Source: Sinorhizobium terangae (GTDB lineage: Bacteria > Pseudomonadota > Alphaproteobacteria > Rhizobiales > Rhizobiaceae). From it: a stretch of DNA of 64,000 nucleotides. Positions 28,275 to 36,982 of the stretch are shown one piece after another. The notes beneath the pieces were generated by a model that was not told where the DNA came from, made no database searches, and saw only the letters and a list, made by a program, of their open reading frames with translations. A program made the position numbers and the translations under genes. The DNA lies in assembly GCF_009601505.1 (NCBI RefSeq), contig NZ_WITC01000090.1, positions 95,187 to 159,186 on the forward strand, read 5' to 3'. The stretch's first letter is position 1; each line of letters opens with the position of its first letter.

Positions 28275-28766
28275 ATGAAGGTTTGTTTGACGGCAGCGAT
28301 CGCATTTGCAGCCCTCGCGGTGGTGAAGGCCGAAGCCTCGGCCGAGGAGGCGCTCCCCTATATCGACGATCGCTCCGACGGCGCCGCGCTCGTGCGTTCG
28401 CTCTACAACGCCATCAACCGCAAGGAATATGCCCGCGCCTATGGTTATTTCGCCGACACGCAGCCGGTCGGGGGGTTCGCGGATTTCTCGCGCGGCTATG
28501 CGAATACCGTTTCGGTCGAGGTCAGGGTTGGAAAGGTGACGACCGAGGGTGCAGCCGGCAGCGTCTATGCCGGCATTCCCGTCGCGGTCAAATCCATCGA
28601 GCGGCCTCAAAAGATCCGTCTATTTGCCGGCTGCTATGTCGCCCGCATCATCAATCCGGCGCAGCAGGCGCCGCCCTTCACGCCCTATCAGATCGAGACG
28701 GCGCGGCTCAAGGAGGTGGAGGGGCCGATCGAGCAGGCAGTACCTGCCGTCTGTGACGTGCCCTGA
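28275..28766 (+). CDS. Small secreted protein of unknown function
   Basis: A 163-residue exported protein. The signal peptide (MKVCLTAAIAFAALAVVKAEASA) is cleaved near residue 23. The mature part includes LVRSLYNAINRKEYARAYGY, resembling SnoaL/NTF2-like cone folds, but I cannot assign it firmly. Two Cys residues (in FAGCYVARI and VPAVCDVP) could form a disulfide in the periplasm. AAGGAGAAGGCG directly precedes ATG 28275; the upstream in-frame TTG lacks such a site. It is convergent with the YbhN-like gene. Confidence 0.75.
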   Translation: MKVCLTAAIAFAALAVVKAEASAEEALPYIDDRSDGAALVRSLYNAINRKEYARAYGYFADTQPVGGFADFSRGYANTVSVEVRVGKVTTEGAAGSVYAGIPVAVKSIERPQKIRLFAGCYVARIINPAQQAPPFTPYQIETARLKEVEGPIEQAVPAVCDVP

Positions 28767-28806
28767 TCGACTCCCTGCAGCGGCCTTTCAGGGATTCGGC
28801 CGCCGG

Positions 28807-29757
28807 CTACGGCATGCCGCCGTTTCGTTGCGCCAGGAAGCGCAAGCGCTCGTAGATCAGGATGACAACGAGCGCCATGACGAACGGCACGAGGAGGTAG
28901 AGCAGTCGGAAAATCGCGAGTGCCGCCAGCACGCCGGCCGGATCCACCTCCGGCAGCGCCGCGATGAAGACGAGCTCGAGTACGCCGAGTCCGCCGGGCG
29001 CATGCGACAGCAGCGCTGCCGAGAAGGAGGCGAGAAAGATGCCGAGAATGACGATGTAGCCGGGATTGCCGACCTCTGGCAGTGCGAAATAGATGATGCC
29101 GGCGGCGCCGAGGAGTTCGACGGGACCTATCACCAACTGCCTGAGAACGATCGCGGGTCTTGGATAGTGAAGCTGGAACCAGCGCGTGCGGATCGGGCGA
29201 AGGCCGATCAGGCTGCCGAGCACGTAAAGGCCGATGAGCACGAGGATGATGACCCCGGAGGTCAGCGACATCTCGATCGGCAGGAATTCCGCAAAGCGTT
29301 CGATGATGTCGGGCTTCGCCAACAGAACGATGGCCGACAGCGTCAGCGTGCCGAGCGTGAAGGTGAAGGAGCAGAAGGCGACGAGGATGCCGACCTCGCC
29401 GGCCGTCAGTCCCTTCGACCGGTAGGCCCGGTAGCGCACCACGGCGCCTGAAAACACCGACGCGCCGAGATTGTGCGAGAGCGCGTAGGTCGTGAACGAG
29501 CAGACCGTAATGTACCAGATGGAAATGTGATGGTGGCCGAGATGATCGAGTGCGAGTTTGTCATAGGCGGCAAGTGCCGCGTAGGCGACGAGGGTCGCGC
29601 CGATGGCAAGCAGCCAGCTTCCGAGCGAGATCGCCTGGAAACTGGCGATGAACTCATCGACCGAAAGGCCTCGCAGTTCATGGTAGAGCGCATTGCCCGA
29701 AATCAGGATCGCCGCCAGTCCGACGGCGGGCCAAAGATAGGCTTTTAACCTCTCCAT
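28807..29757 (-). CDS. YbhN/UPF0104-type membrane protein (LPG-synthase transmembrane fold)
   Basis: A 316-residue polytopic protein with about eight helices and the family motifs CSFTTYALSHNLGA (about residue 85), RYRAYRSKGLTAGEVG and LLSHAPGGLGVLELV (about 265). These match the flippase-like domain of lysylphosphatidylglycerol synthase without the aminoacyl-transferase domain. Stand-alone members are of uncertain function, possibly lipid handling. I use ATG 29757 (MERLKAYLWP); the open frame extends 34 codons upstream without similarity to the family. Confidence 0.8.
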   Translation of the reverse strand: MERLKAYLWPAVGLAAILISGNALYHELRGLSVDEFIASFQAISLGSWLLAIGATLVAYAALAAYDKLALDHLGHHHISIWYITVCSFTTYALSHNLGASVFSGAVVRYRAYRSKGLTAGEVGILVAFCSFTFTLGTLTLSAIVLLAKPDIIERFAEFLPIEMSLTSGVIILVLIGLYVLGSLIGLRPIRTRWFQLHYPRPAIVLRQLVIGPVELLGAAGIIYFALPEVGNPGYIVILGIFLASFSAALLSHAPGGLGVLELVFIAALPEVDPAGVLAALAIFRLLYLLVPFVMALVVILIYERLRFLAQRNGGMP

Positions 29758-30047
29758 GCCAGCGCCAGGGTGTTTCCGCGGGCGAGGTTGACAGGGGACC
29801 TTGGAGGACGGCGAAGTATGCCATCCCTGTTCCGCATTCCAAAAGGGCCGCGTCCGCAACGCGATGTCTCGGTCGTCGACCTAGCCAACAGCCCATTTCC
29901 CCATTCTGATTGTTTTGAAAAGGGAAGCATCCTGCAGCCACGAGGTCAAGCAGCGATGACCGGATATCCGATGCTCATCCGGAAAGATGCAAGCGGGTCC
30001 AAGGCCAGGGATGTGTAAACGTGAAGGCATTGCGGGGTCCCCTTTGG
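29758..30047. other. Intergenic stretch, no gene seen
   Basis: Bases between the YbhN-like start and the peptidase 3' end. I find no conserved ORF, repeat module or clear promoter; the upstream region of the YbhN-like gene must lie in its first part. Confidence 0.5.
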
Positions 30048-30078
30048 CAAACCGTGGCGAAAGCTCCGCCACGGTTTG
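30048..30078 (-). terminator. Hairpin after the M20 peptidase gene
   Basis: CAAACCGTGGCG and CGCCACGGTTTG form a perfect 12-bp stem with a 7-nt loop, starting 11 bp after the peptidase stop on the minus strand. There is no long T run, so termination may be weak or Rho-assisted. Confidence 0.6.
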
Positions 30079-30088
30079 AGAGAGGCAA

Positions 30089-31480
30089 TCAGGCGGCCAG
30101 CGCGTCGAGGATGCGGATCCACGAGCGGATACCCTTGTGGAAGGACGTGAGCTCGTATTTCTCGTTCGGTGAATGGATGCGGTCGTCGGAAAGGCCGAAG
30201 CCGACAAGCAGCGATTCGATGCCGAGCATCCTCTGGAAATCGCCAACGATCGGGATCGAACCGCCCATGCCGATGACGACCGCCGGTTTCGGCCATTCGT
30301 CGGAAAGGGCCATCTTCGCCGTGTTCAGCAAGGACGAATCATAGGGCAGGTGGATCGCCGGTGAACCGCCATGGGCGTGGAACTCGACCGAGCAGTCCGC
30401 CGGCACCTTCGACCGGACATAGGCGCGGAGGGTTTCGCGGATCTTGGCCGGATCCTGATGGCCGACGAGCCGGAACGACACCTTGGCCGATGCCTGCGCC
30501 GCGATCACCGTCTTGAAGCCTTCGCCCGTATAGCCGCCGGTGATGCCGTTGACCTCGGCCGTCGGGCGCGCCCAGGTCAGTTCGAGCACGGAACGTCCCT
30601 TCTCGCCGGAGGGGATCGACAGACCAATCTGGCCGAGGAATTTCTCGGCCGTCTGGCCGAGCGTGTCCCAGGACGCCTTGATCTGGGCGGGCGTCTCTTC
30701 GACGCCATCGTAGAAGTTTTCGAGCGTGATGCGGCCCGTCTCATCGTGAAGGCCGGCAAGAATACCGGTCAGGATGTGGATCGGGTTGGCTGCCGCGCCG
30801 CCGAAATAGCCCGAGTGCAGATCGCGATCTGCTGCCTTGATGACGATCTCCTCGCCGACGAGCCCGCGCAGTCCTGCGGAAATCGCCGGCGTCTCGCTGT
30901 CCCACATGCTCGTGTCGCAGACGAGCGCATAGTCGGCCTTGAGTTCGGCGGCATTGGCCTCAAGGAAGGGCTTCAGCGACGGCGAGCCCGACTCTTCCTC
31001 GCCTTCGAAGAGAATGGTGATCCGGCAGGGAAGCGCGTCGTGGATTTCCTTGTAGGCGCGCACCGCTTCGAGGAAAGTCATCAACTGGCCCTTGTCGTCG
31101 GACGTGCCGCGGCCGGTGATGACCTTACGCCCCGGCTCGATCTCCTTGATCGCCGGTTCGAACGGAGGTGCGTCCCACAGGTTCAGAGGATCGACCGGCT
31201 GCACGTCGTAGTGGCCGTAGAACAGCACGTGCGGAGCGCTGGCCTTTGCGCCGACGTGGTGGGCGACGACCATCGGATGGCCGGGCGTCTCGCGCACGGA
31301 GGCAGTGAAGCCGAGCCCGTTCAGTTCCGCGACCAGCCACTCGGCCGCCTTGCGGCACTCCGCCTTGAAGGCCGGGTCGGTGGAAATGGACTTGATGCGG
31401 ACGAGGTCGAAAAGCCGGTCGAGGCTCTTCGGAAGGTTGGCGTCGGCGCGCTCCAGAACGGGAATGATATCTGCCATCAT
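30089..31480 (-). CDS. M20-family metallodipeptidase
   Basis: A 463-residue cytosolic zinc peptidase. Metal ligands appear in order: His in YGHYDVQPVDP (about residue 90), Asp in GRGTSDDKGQL (about 125), the Glu pair in FEGEEESGSPSL (about 157), Asp in VCDTSMW and His in DRIHSPNEKYEL near the C-terminus. The lid and dimer domain with the conserved LHSGYFGG motif is intact. Members act as broad dipeptidases or carnosinase-like enzymes; the substrate is not fixed. AGGA lies 6 bp before the first ATG. Confidence 0.9.
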   Translation of the reverse strand: MMADIIPVLERADANLPKSLDRLFDLVRIKSISTDPAFKAECRKAAEWLVAELNGLGFTASVRETPGHPMVVAHHVGAKASAPHVLFYGHYDVQPVDPLNLWDAPPFEPAIKEIEPGRKVITGRGTSDDKGQLMTFLEAVRAYKEIHDALPCRITILFEGEEESGSPSLKPFLEANAAELKADYALVCDTSMWDSETPAISAGLRGLVGEEIVIKAADRDLHSGYFGGAAANPIHILTGILAGLHDETGRITLENFYDGVEETPAQIKASWDTLGQTAEKFLGQIGLSIPSGEKGRSVLELTWARPTAEVNGITGGYTGEGFKTVIAAQASAKVSFRLVGHQDPAKIRETLRAYVRSKVPADCSVEFHAHGGSPAIHLPYDSSLLNTAKMALSDEWPKPAVVIGMGGSIPIVGDFQRMLGIESLLVGFGLSDDRIHSPNEKYELTSFHKGIRSWIRILDALAA

Positions 31481-31671
31481 GCGAAATCCTTATGTGCGTT
31501 TCGCGCGGAACCTAGCCTATAACCCCGAAAAAACGAAATCGGTTTCAGAGAAGGATTTTGTACATCTCAAGGTATTGCCGCGGCCATTTGGCTGCGCGGC
31601 GTGCTGAGAATCGACTGCGTGCGGCTTCAGGCTAAATCGTTGATCCAGCGATAAAGCTGTCCTTCGCGGGT

Positions 31672-32115
31672 TCAGGAAGCGTCGCCGTTGCGCGCGGTAT
31701 TGGCGAGTGCCATGCGCATGAATTCGAGCATCAGCTCCCGTTCGAAGCGGCGAAAGCCCGACAGCAGCGATTGCTCCGCCGCGATTGCCGCTTCCTTCGC
31801 CGCCGCTTCGATCTCTCTCGCCCGTTCCGTCAGGAAGATTTGTTGCGAGCGCCTGTCGCTCGGGTGCTTGCGGCGGGTGATGAGCCCGTCGCGCTCCATG
31901 CGCGCGAGCGTGTTGGCCATGGTCGCCTGCTCGATGTCCAGCCGAGCGAGGAGCTGCTTTTGCGTCAGGCCCTCCTCGGACCAGAGTTCAAGCAGAACCG
32001 GAAACTGGCCGGGCGCGAAGCCGAGCTTCTGGCCCCGCTCCTGCAGGGCGCGCGAAAAGCCTTTTGCCAGCAGGCTGGCCAGGTATGTCGCAGATTCCAT
32101 ACGATTGAAGGCCAT
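31672..32115 (-). CDS. MarR-family transcriptional regulator
   Basis: A 147-residue winged-helix regulator. The DNA-binding part runs from GLTQKQLLARLDIEQATMAN to the wing LITRRKHPSDRRSQQIFLTE (about residues 49-95), flanked by dimer helices. The ligand and targets are unknown. It lies between the peptidase gene and the alpha-r7-like sRNA, all on the same strand. In S. meliloti a MarR-type gene is also found next to polA with an alpha-r7 sRNA between (memory). The 191-bp gap to the peptidase holds nothing recognisable. Confidence 0.88.
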   Translation of the reverse strand: MAFNRMESATYLASLLAKGFSRALQERGQKLGFAPGQFPVLLELWSEEGLTQKQLLARLDIEQATMANTLARMERDGLITRRKHPSDRRSQQIFLTERAREIEAAAKEAAIAAEQSLLSGFRRFERELMLEFMRMALANTARNGDAS

Positions 32116-32199
32116 GGCCTATGGGTACGCGTGAACCGGGGCGAAGACAAGTTACAAAGCCGGCGATGGAGCCGATTTACCCTGACTTCACAGGGATTT

Positions 32200-32256
32200 G
32201 AGCCCATGCGTGCTTCCTTGAATGGGCGCCCGATTTAAGACGCGCGGCACTGTAGG
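32200..32256. repeat. Remnant of a mosaic palindromic element
   Basis: CGATTTAAGACGCGCGGCAC followed by TGTAGGC matches the 3' arm of the module seen complete at 51.1 kb, but the 5' arm is degenerate. It sits between the MarR start and the alpha-r7-like sRNA terminator. Confidence 0.45.
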
Positions 32257-32286
32257 CGGCGCGGAGGCGAGCGAAAACTGCGCAAC

Positions 32287-32436
32287 AAAAAACCGTCGCG
32301 GCGCGGAGGCGGCGCCGTGACGGTTCTTTGAAAGCAGGACAAAGGCCCGGAGAGGGGGATAAGGCCTTTGTCCACATCTGGTGCGGGCGGGGGACAGGCC
32401 AATCACCAGACGACGGCATCATTGCAGTGCCGTTCG
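32287..32436 (-). ncRNA. Alpha-r7-type sRNA (Smr7C-like) upstream of polA
   Basis: The minus strand holds three successive hairpins: CTGGTG/CACCAG (32378-32409), a perfect 11-bp stem GGACAAAGGCC/GGCCTTTGTCC (32337-32373), and a 14-bp terminator stem (32291-32325) with six T at 32292-32287. Loops contain CCCCCGCCC, CCCCCTCTCC and CGCCTCC, all able to pair with Shine-Dalgarno sequences. The promoter places the start near 32436, giving about 150 nt. The location between polA and a MarR gene is that of S. meliloti Smr7C as I recall it. Only the structure and promoter are seen directly. Confidence 0.82.
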
Positions 32437-32441
32437 ATAAT

Positions 32442-32504
32442 AATTTGAGGAGCCAAATGTGGCTTTTCAAGGATTGTCCGACTGAATCGCACATTACAAA
32501 TGTG
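32442..32504 (-). promoter_or_regulatory. Promoter of the alpha-r7-like sRNA with an upstream inverted repeat
   Basis: On the minus strand TTGAAA (32470-32465), a 17-bp spacer and CAAATT (32447-32442) form a sigma-70-type promoter. An inverted repeat, CACATT-ACA-AATGTG (32490-32504), lies about 60 bp before the predicted start, where an activator could bind. Bases 32505-32621 would carry the polA promoter, which I cannot pinpoint. Confidence 0.6.
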
Positions 32505-32621
32505 TAACGTTTCCGTGAGCCTTCGGGCGGCGTCGGCGTCTGCCCCGCGTTAGCTCGAGATAGGCACTGCCGGTGAAAACCGCAATGGACGTTTGCTTCA
32601 CCCCGCGCTATCCATGGCCGC

Positions 32622-35600
32622 ATGAAAAACGGTGATCACCTCTTCCTCGTCGACGGCTCCGGCTTCATCTTCCGGGCCTTCCATGCCATCCCGCCGCTCA
32701 ACCGCAAGTCCGACGGTCTTCCGGTCAATGCGGTTGCCGGCTTCTGCAACATGCTGTGGAAGCTCCTGACCGACGCGCGCGATACGTCGGTTGGGGTGGC
32801 GCCGACACATTTCGCGGTGATCTTCGACTATTCCTCGAAGACCTTCCGCAACGTGCTTTATGACCAGTACAAGGCGAACCGTACGGCGCCGCCCGAAGAT
32901 CTGATCCCGCAGTTCGGGCTGATCCGGCATGCGACCCGCGCCTTCAACCTGCCCTGCATCGAGAAGGAAGGCTATGAGGCGGACGACCTGATCGCGACCT
33001 ACGCAAGGCTTGCGGAAGAAGCGGGTGCCGATGTCACGATCGTTTCCTCGGACAAGGACCTCATGCAGCTGGTGACGCCGAAGGTGTCGATGTACGACAG
33101 CATGAAGGACAAGCAGATCACGATCCCCGAGGTGATCGAAAAATGGGGCGTGCCGCCGGAGAAGATGATCGACCTCCAGGCGATGACGGGCGATTCGACC
33201 GACAACGTGCCGGGGATCCCCGGCATCGGACCGAAAACCGCTGCCCAACTGCTCGAAGAATACGGCGATCTCGATACGCTGCTTGCACGCGCCGGCGAGA
33301 TCAAGCAGCAGAAGCGGCGCGAGAGCATCATCGCCAATGCCGACCTTGCGCGCCTTTCCCGCGAACTCGTGACCTTGAAGAACGATACCCCTCTCGACGT
33401 TCCGCTTGAGGATCTGAGACTCGAGCCGCAAAACGGCCCGAAGCTCATCGCCTTCTTGAAGACCATGGAATTCAACACGCTGACGCGCCGCGTCGCGGCG
33501 GCGACGGATACGGACGCCGAAGCAATTGAACCGGCCCATGTGCCGATCGAATGGGGCATCGAGGCGCACGGACCGGATCTCGATGTCGGCGAGGCCGCCG
33601 GCCCACCGCCGTCTGCCGAGTCCTCGAGCACCGCTCCGCCGCGCGGAACGGCGGCCAAGGCGGCCGTTTCCTTCGTTGCGGGCGCCGAGGATGCGGACGT
33701 CACCGGCGCGACGCCGCAGGGGCTTGCGCGGGCGCGCGCCGAATTCTTTGCCAAGGCTTCCTTCAATCGTTCCGGTTACGTCGCGATCCGCGATCTTGCG
33801 ATGCTCGACCGATGGATCGCTGATGCGCGCGATGCCGGCGTGGTTGGTTTCGACGTGGCAACGACATCGGCCGACGCCATGCAGGCGGATCTCGTCGGCT
33901 TTTCGCTGGCGATCGCCGATTATCGCGACAATCCCTCCGGTGCGAAGATCCGGGCGGCTTACGTGCCGCTGATCCACAAGAATGGCGCCGGCGATCTGCT
34001 TGGCGGCGGTCTCCTCGAAAATCAGGTCCCCGTTCGCGAAGCGCTGAGCCGGCTAAAGGCTCTGCTCGAGGATCCGTCGGTGTTGAAGGTCGCACAGAAC
34101 CTGAAGTTCGACTTTCTGTTGATGAAGCGGCACGGCATCGCCATGCAAAGCTTCGACGACACCATGTTGATGTCCTATGTCATAGATGCCGGCAATGGTG
34201 CTCATGGCATGGATTCCCTGTCCGAGCGGTGGCTCAATCACAAGCTGACGGCCTACAAGGACATCACCGGCAGCGGGCGGTCTTCGCTCACGTTCGATTT
34301 CGTCGATATCGACAGGGCGACTGCCTATGTGGCGGAAGAGGCAGACGTGACGCTGCGACTCTGGCACGTCCTGAAGCCGCAACTTTCCTCCAAGGGGCTG
34401 ACGCGCGTCTATGAGCGGCTCGAAAGACCGCTGGTCGGCGTTCTTGCCCATATGGAGGAGCGCGGCATCACCGTCGATCGCCAGATTCTCTCGCGTCTCT
34501 CGGGAGAGCTTGCGCAGGGTGCTGCGGCGCTCGAGGACGAGATCTATCGCCTGGCCGGGGAAAACTTCACGATCGGCTCGCCAAAGCAGCTCGGCGACAT
34601 TCTCTTCGGCAAAATGGGATTGCCGGGCGGCTCCAAAACCAAGACCGGCCAATGGTCGACTTCGGCGCAGGTTCTGGAGGAGCTTGCCGCCGAAGGCCAT
34701 GAGCTGCCGCGCAAAATCGTCGACTGGCGCCAGCTCACCAAACTGAAATCCACCTATACCGATGCGTTACCGGGTTTCGTGCATCCGGAAACACGGCGCG
34801 TACACACGTCCTATGCGCTGGCTGCGACGACCACAGGCCGTCTCTCTTCGGCCGACCCCAACCTGCAGAACATTCCGATCAGGACCGCCGAGGGCCGTAA
34901 GATCCGGACGGCCTTCATCGCGACGCCGGGACACAAGCTGGTTTCTGCCGACTACAGCCAGATCGAGCTTCGGGTGCTCGCCCATGTGGCGGACATTCCG
35001 CAGCTCCGCCAGGCCTTCGCCGACGGCGTCGACATCCACGCGATGACCGCGTCCGAAATGTTCGGGGTTCCCGTCGACGGCATGCCGGGCGAAATCCGCC
35101 GCCGCGCCAAGGCGATCAATTTCGGCATCATCTACGGCATCTCCGCCTTCGGGCTCGCCAATCAGCTTTCGATCGAGCGTTCGGAAGCGAGTGAATACAT
35201 CAAGAAGTATTTCGAGCGCTTCCCCGGCATCCGCGACTATATGGAGAACACCAAGGCCTTTGCTCGCGAGCATGGCTATGTCGAAACGATCTTTGGCCGT
35301 CGTGCCCACTATCCGGATATCCGCTCCTCCAATCCGTCGCATCGCGCCTTCAACGAACGCGCGTCGATCAATGCGCCGATCCAGGGCTCCGCCGCCGACA
35401 TCATCCGCCGCGCCATGGTGAAGATGGAGCCGGCTCTTGACGAGGCGAAGCTCTCCGCACGGATGCTCCTGCAGGTGCACGACGAACTGATCTTCGAGGT
35501 CGAGGACAGCGAAATCGAGCGCACCATTCCGGTGATCGTCTCGGTAATGGAAAACGCTGCCATGCCGGCGCTTAACATGAAAGTGCCGCTGAAGGTCGAT

Positions 35601-35636
35601 GCCCGCGCCGCGCACAATTGGGACGAGGCGCATTAG
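32622..35636 (+). CDS. polA: DNA polymerase I, with a degenerate 3'-5' exonuclease site
   Basis: A 1004-residue repair and Okazaki-fragment polymerase. The 5'-3' exonuclease is residues 1-300 (FLVDGSGFIFRAFHAIP; TGDSTDNVPGIPGIGPKTA). The 3'-5' exonuclease region is about 385-590, and the polymerase is about 620-1004 with motif A SADYSQIELRVLAH, motif B RRRAKAINFGIIYG and motif C LLQVHDELIFEV. In the proofreading domain the expected DTE triad reads D411-V-A413, so the Glu metal ligand is lost. The later Asp of YAAEDAD is Glu573 (YVAEEAD). The KFD Asp remains. A linker of about 80 Ala/Pro/Gly-rich residues separates the exonuclease domains. Confidence 0.95.
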   Translation: MKNGDHLFLVDGSGFIFRAFHAIPPLNRKSDGLPVNAVAGFCNMLWKLLTDARDTSVGVAPTHFAVIFDYSSKTFRNVLYDQYKANRTAPPEDLIPQFGLIRHATRAFNLPCIEKEGYEADDLIATYARLAEEAGADVTIVSSDKDLMQLVTPKVSMYDSMKDKQITIPEVIEKWGVPPEKMIDLQAMTGDSTDNVPGIPGIGPKTAAQLLEEYGDLDTLLARAGEIKQQKRRESIIANADLARLSRELVTLKNDTPLDVPLEDLRLEPQNGPKLIAFLKTMEFNTLTRRVAAATDTDAEAIEPAHVPIEWGIEAHGPDLDVGEAAGPPPSAESSSTAPPRGTAAKAAVSFVAGAEDADVTGATPQGLARARAEFFAKASFNRSGYVAIRDLAMLDRWIADARDAGVVGFDVATTSADAMQADLVGFSLAIADYRDNPSGAKIRAAYVPLIHKNGAGDLLGGGLLENQVPVREALSRLKALLEDPSVLKVAQNLKFDFLLMKRHGIAMQSFDDTMLMSYVIDAGNGAHGMDSLSERWLNHKLTAYKDITGSGRSSLTFDFVDIDRATAYVAEEADVTLRLWHVLKPQLSSKGLTRVYERLERPLVGVLAHMEERGITVDRQILSRLSGELAQGAAALEDEIYRLAGENFTIGSPKQLGDILFGKMGLPGGSKTKTGQWSTSAQVLEELAAEGHELPRKIVDWRQLTKLKSTYTDALPGFVHPETRRVHTSYALAATTTGRLSSADPNLQNIPIRTAEGRKIRTAFIATPGHKLVSADYSQIELRVLAHVADIPQLRQAFADGVDIHAMTASEMFGVPVDGMPGEIRRRAKAINFGIIYGISAFGLANQLSIERSEASEYIKKYFERFPGIRDYMENTKAFAREHGYVETIFGRRAHYPDIRSSNPSHRAFNERASINAPIQGSAADIIRRAMVKMEPALDEAKLSARMLLQVHDELIFEVEDSEIERTIPVIVSVMENAAMPALNMKVPLKVDARAAHNWDEAH

Positions 35637-35713
35637 AGCATCATGCAGTAGAGCGGAATTCGTACCGTCCACCTCTTCCCAGCGGGGAGCGTTTGGGAGG
35701 GGACTTGGGGCAT

Positions 35714-36727
35714 CTACTCTGCATCGTCGACTTTATTGGCGGGCACGTCGGTTTTGGCGAGAATGGCGCCGCGCAAGGTTTCGGCGTGTCCCCGGATCTC
35801 TTCCGCCCGCTGCTTGTTTGCCCTGGCGGCCGCGTCCAAGCCGCTGCGCCAGGCGTCGTCCGCCATCTTCTCGCAGAGCGTCACCCTTTCCTCGATGATC
35901 CTGAGCGCCACCCTCATCGCCTCGTCCACGGCACCCTCCTTCTCTGTGACCAGCGTCTCGGATGTGTAGGCGTGGCCAACCTGGCAGCGGAATCTGAGAG
36001 GCGGCCGGCTCCTGATCTCGGAAAGAACGCCGCCGCACGCCGGACATGACAGGGGCACGGTGTCTGCAATCGTGCCGATCGCGGCTGGATCGACCGGGCG
36101 GCCGAGCGCTATATCGACCTCCAGCCTGATATCAGACGGTATGGGAACAGCCGGACCGGCCTGTTCGCCGGTGAGCTTGAGGAGCAGCGAGCCGAGGTCC
36201 GCGAGCGGAGCCCGATAGTCGACGTCGCTGGCTTTGAGCGCCCCCATGGGCATGCCCGGTTCAACCGCATCCAACGGATTTTGAACAACGGTTATGCCGC
36301 CGCATCGCTTGAGGTCGGCGAGGCCGGCTGCCCCGTCGTTCAGCATGCCGGTGAGCACGACCCCTACCGCCCTTGGCCCATAGCTCAGGCCAATCGATCG
36401 AAAAAGCGGATCGACTGCCGGTCGAGAGAGGTTCTCCCGTGGCCCGCGGCCGAGCCGAATCTTGTTGTCGAGAACGAGGAGATGACGGTCGGCCGGCGCA
36501 ACGTATACGCAACCGCACTCGACATGCTCGCCATCGACTGCCGTCTTGACGGCAATCTCCACATGTTGGTTGAAAATATCAGCGAGCAGATCTTTCCCGC
36601 GCGCGCCCACATGAATGACGACGAATACAGTGGCGGCGAAGTCGGAAGGAAGCTCGCGAAGCAAATGTTTCAGTGCGCCGATTGCTCCCATCGACCCCCC
36701 TATCGCGATCACGTCGCGGTGGGCCAT
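35714..36727 (-). CDS. CheB-type methylesterase without receiver domain
   Basis: A 337-residue protein with a CheB catalytic domain (about residues 1-185). The Ser-His-Asp triad is Ser in IGGSMGAIGALK, His in VIHVGARGKDLLA and Asp in LTGMLNDGAAGL. There is no N-terminal receiver, so phosphorylation cannot switch it directly. The C-terminal part has a CPACGG...FRCQVGHAYT zinc-ribbon-like pattern and a helical tail. I choose ATG 36727 because GGAG lies 6 bp upstream; ATG 36739 has none. It is divergent from the CheB-CheR-kinase fusion, suggesting a shared signalling pathway rather than flagellar chemotaxis. Confidence 0.85.
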   Translation of the reverse strand: MAHRDVIAIGGSMGAIGALKHLLRELPSDFAATVFVVIHVGARGKDLLADIFNQHVEIAVKTAVDGEHVECGCVYVAPADRHLLVLDNKIRLGRGPRENLSRPAVDPLFRSIGLSYGPRAVGVVLTGMLNDGAAGLADLKRCGGITVVQNPLDAVEPGMPMGALKASDVDYRAPLADLGSLLLKLTGEQAGPAVPIPSDIRLEVDIALGRPVDPAAIGTIADTVPLSCPACGGVLSEIRSRPPLRFRCQVGHAYTSETLVTEKEGAVDEAMRVALRIIEERVTLCEKMADDAWRSGLDAAARANKQRAEEIRGHAETLRGAILAKTDVPANKVDDAE

Positions 36728-36982
36728 GGAATGCTCCATTCAGCTATAACGTTTTATGCGCTGATAGGTTCGACGCAAAGTCAGATCGCCTGGAGCAACG
36801 GAAGATTTTCCCAGGCGCAGCTCTTGGTGACCGCCCCTTAGCGGATATAACAATGTTACGCCGGGGCGCCGGTCGGTGTAAAATGATAACCTACTCTCGC
36901 TTTGAAGGGGTGTCGGAATCCGGCGAACGAGGCCGCGGTCGTGCAGGTAACTGTGATTCGCTGGGCGCAGGAGGAGTGAGGC

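Noticed and set aside
36740..36982. RpoE2-type (GGAAC...CGTT) general stress promoter before the HWE kinase
   Set aside because: Only partial GGAA matches were found with wrong second boxes; no convincing promoter can be called.
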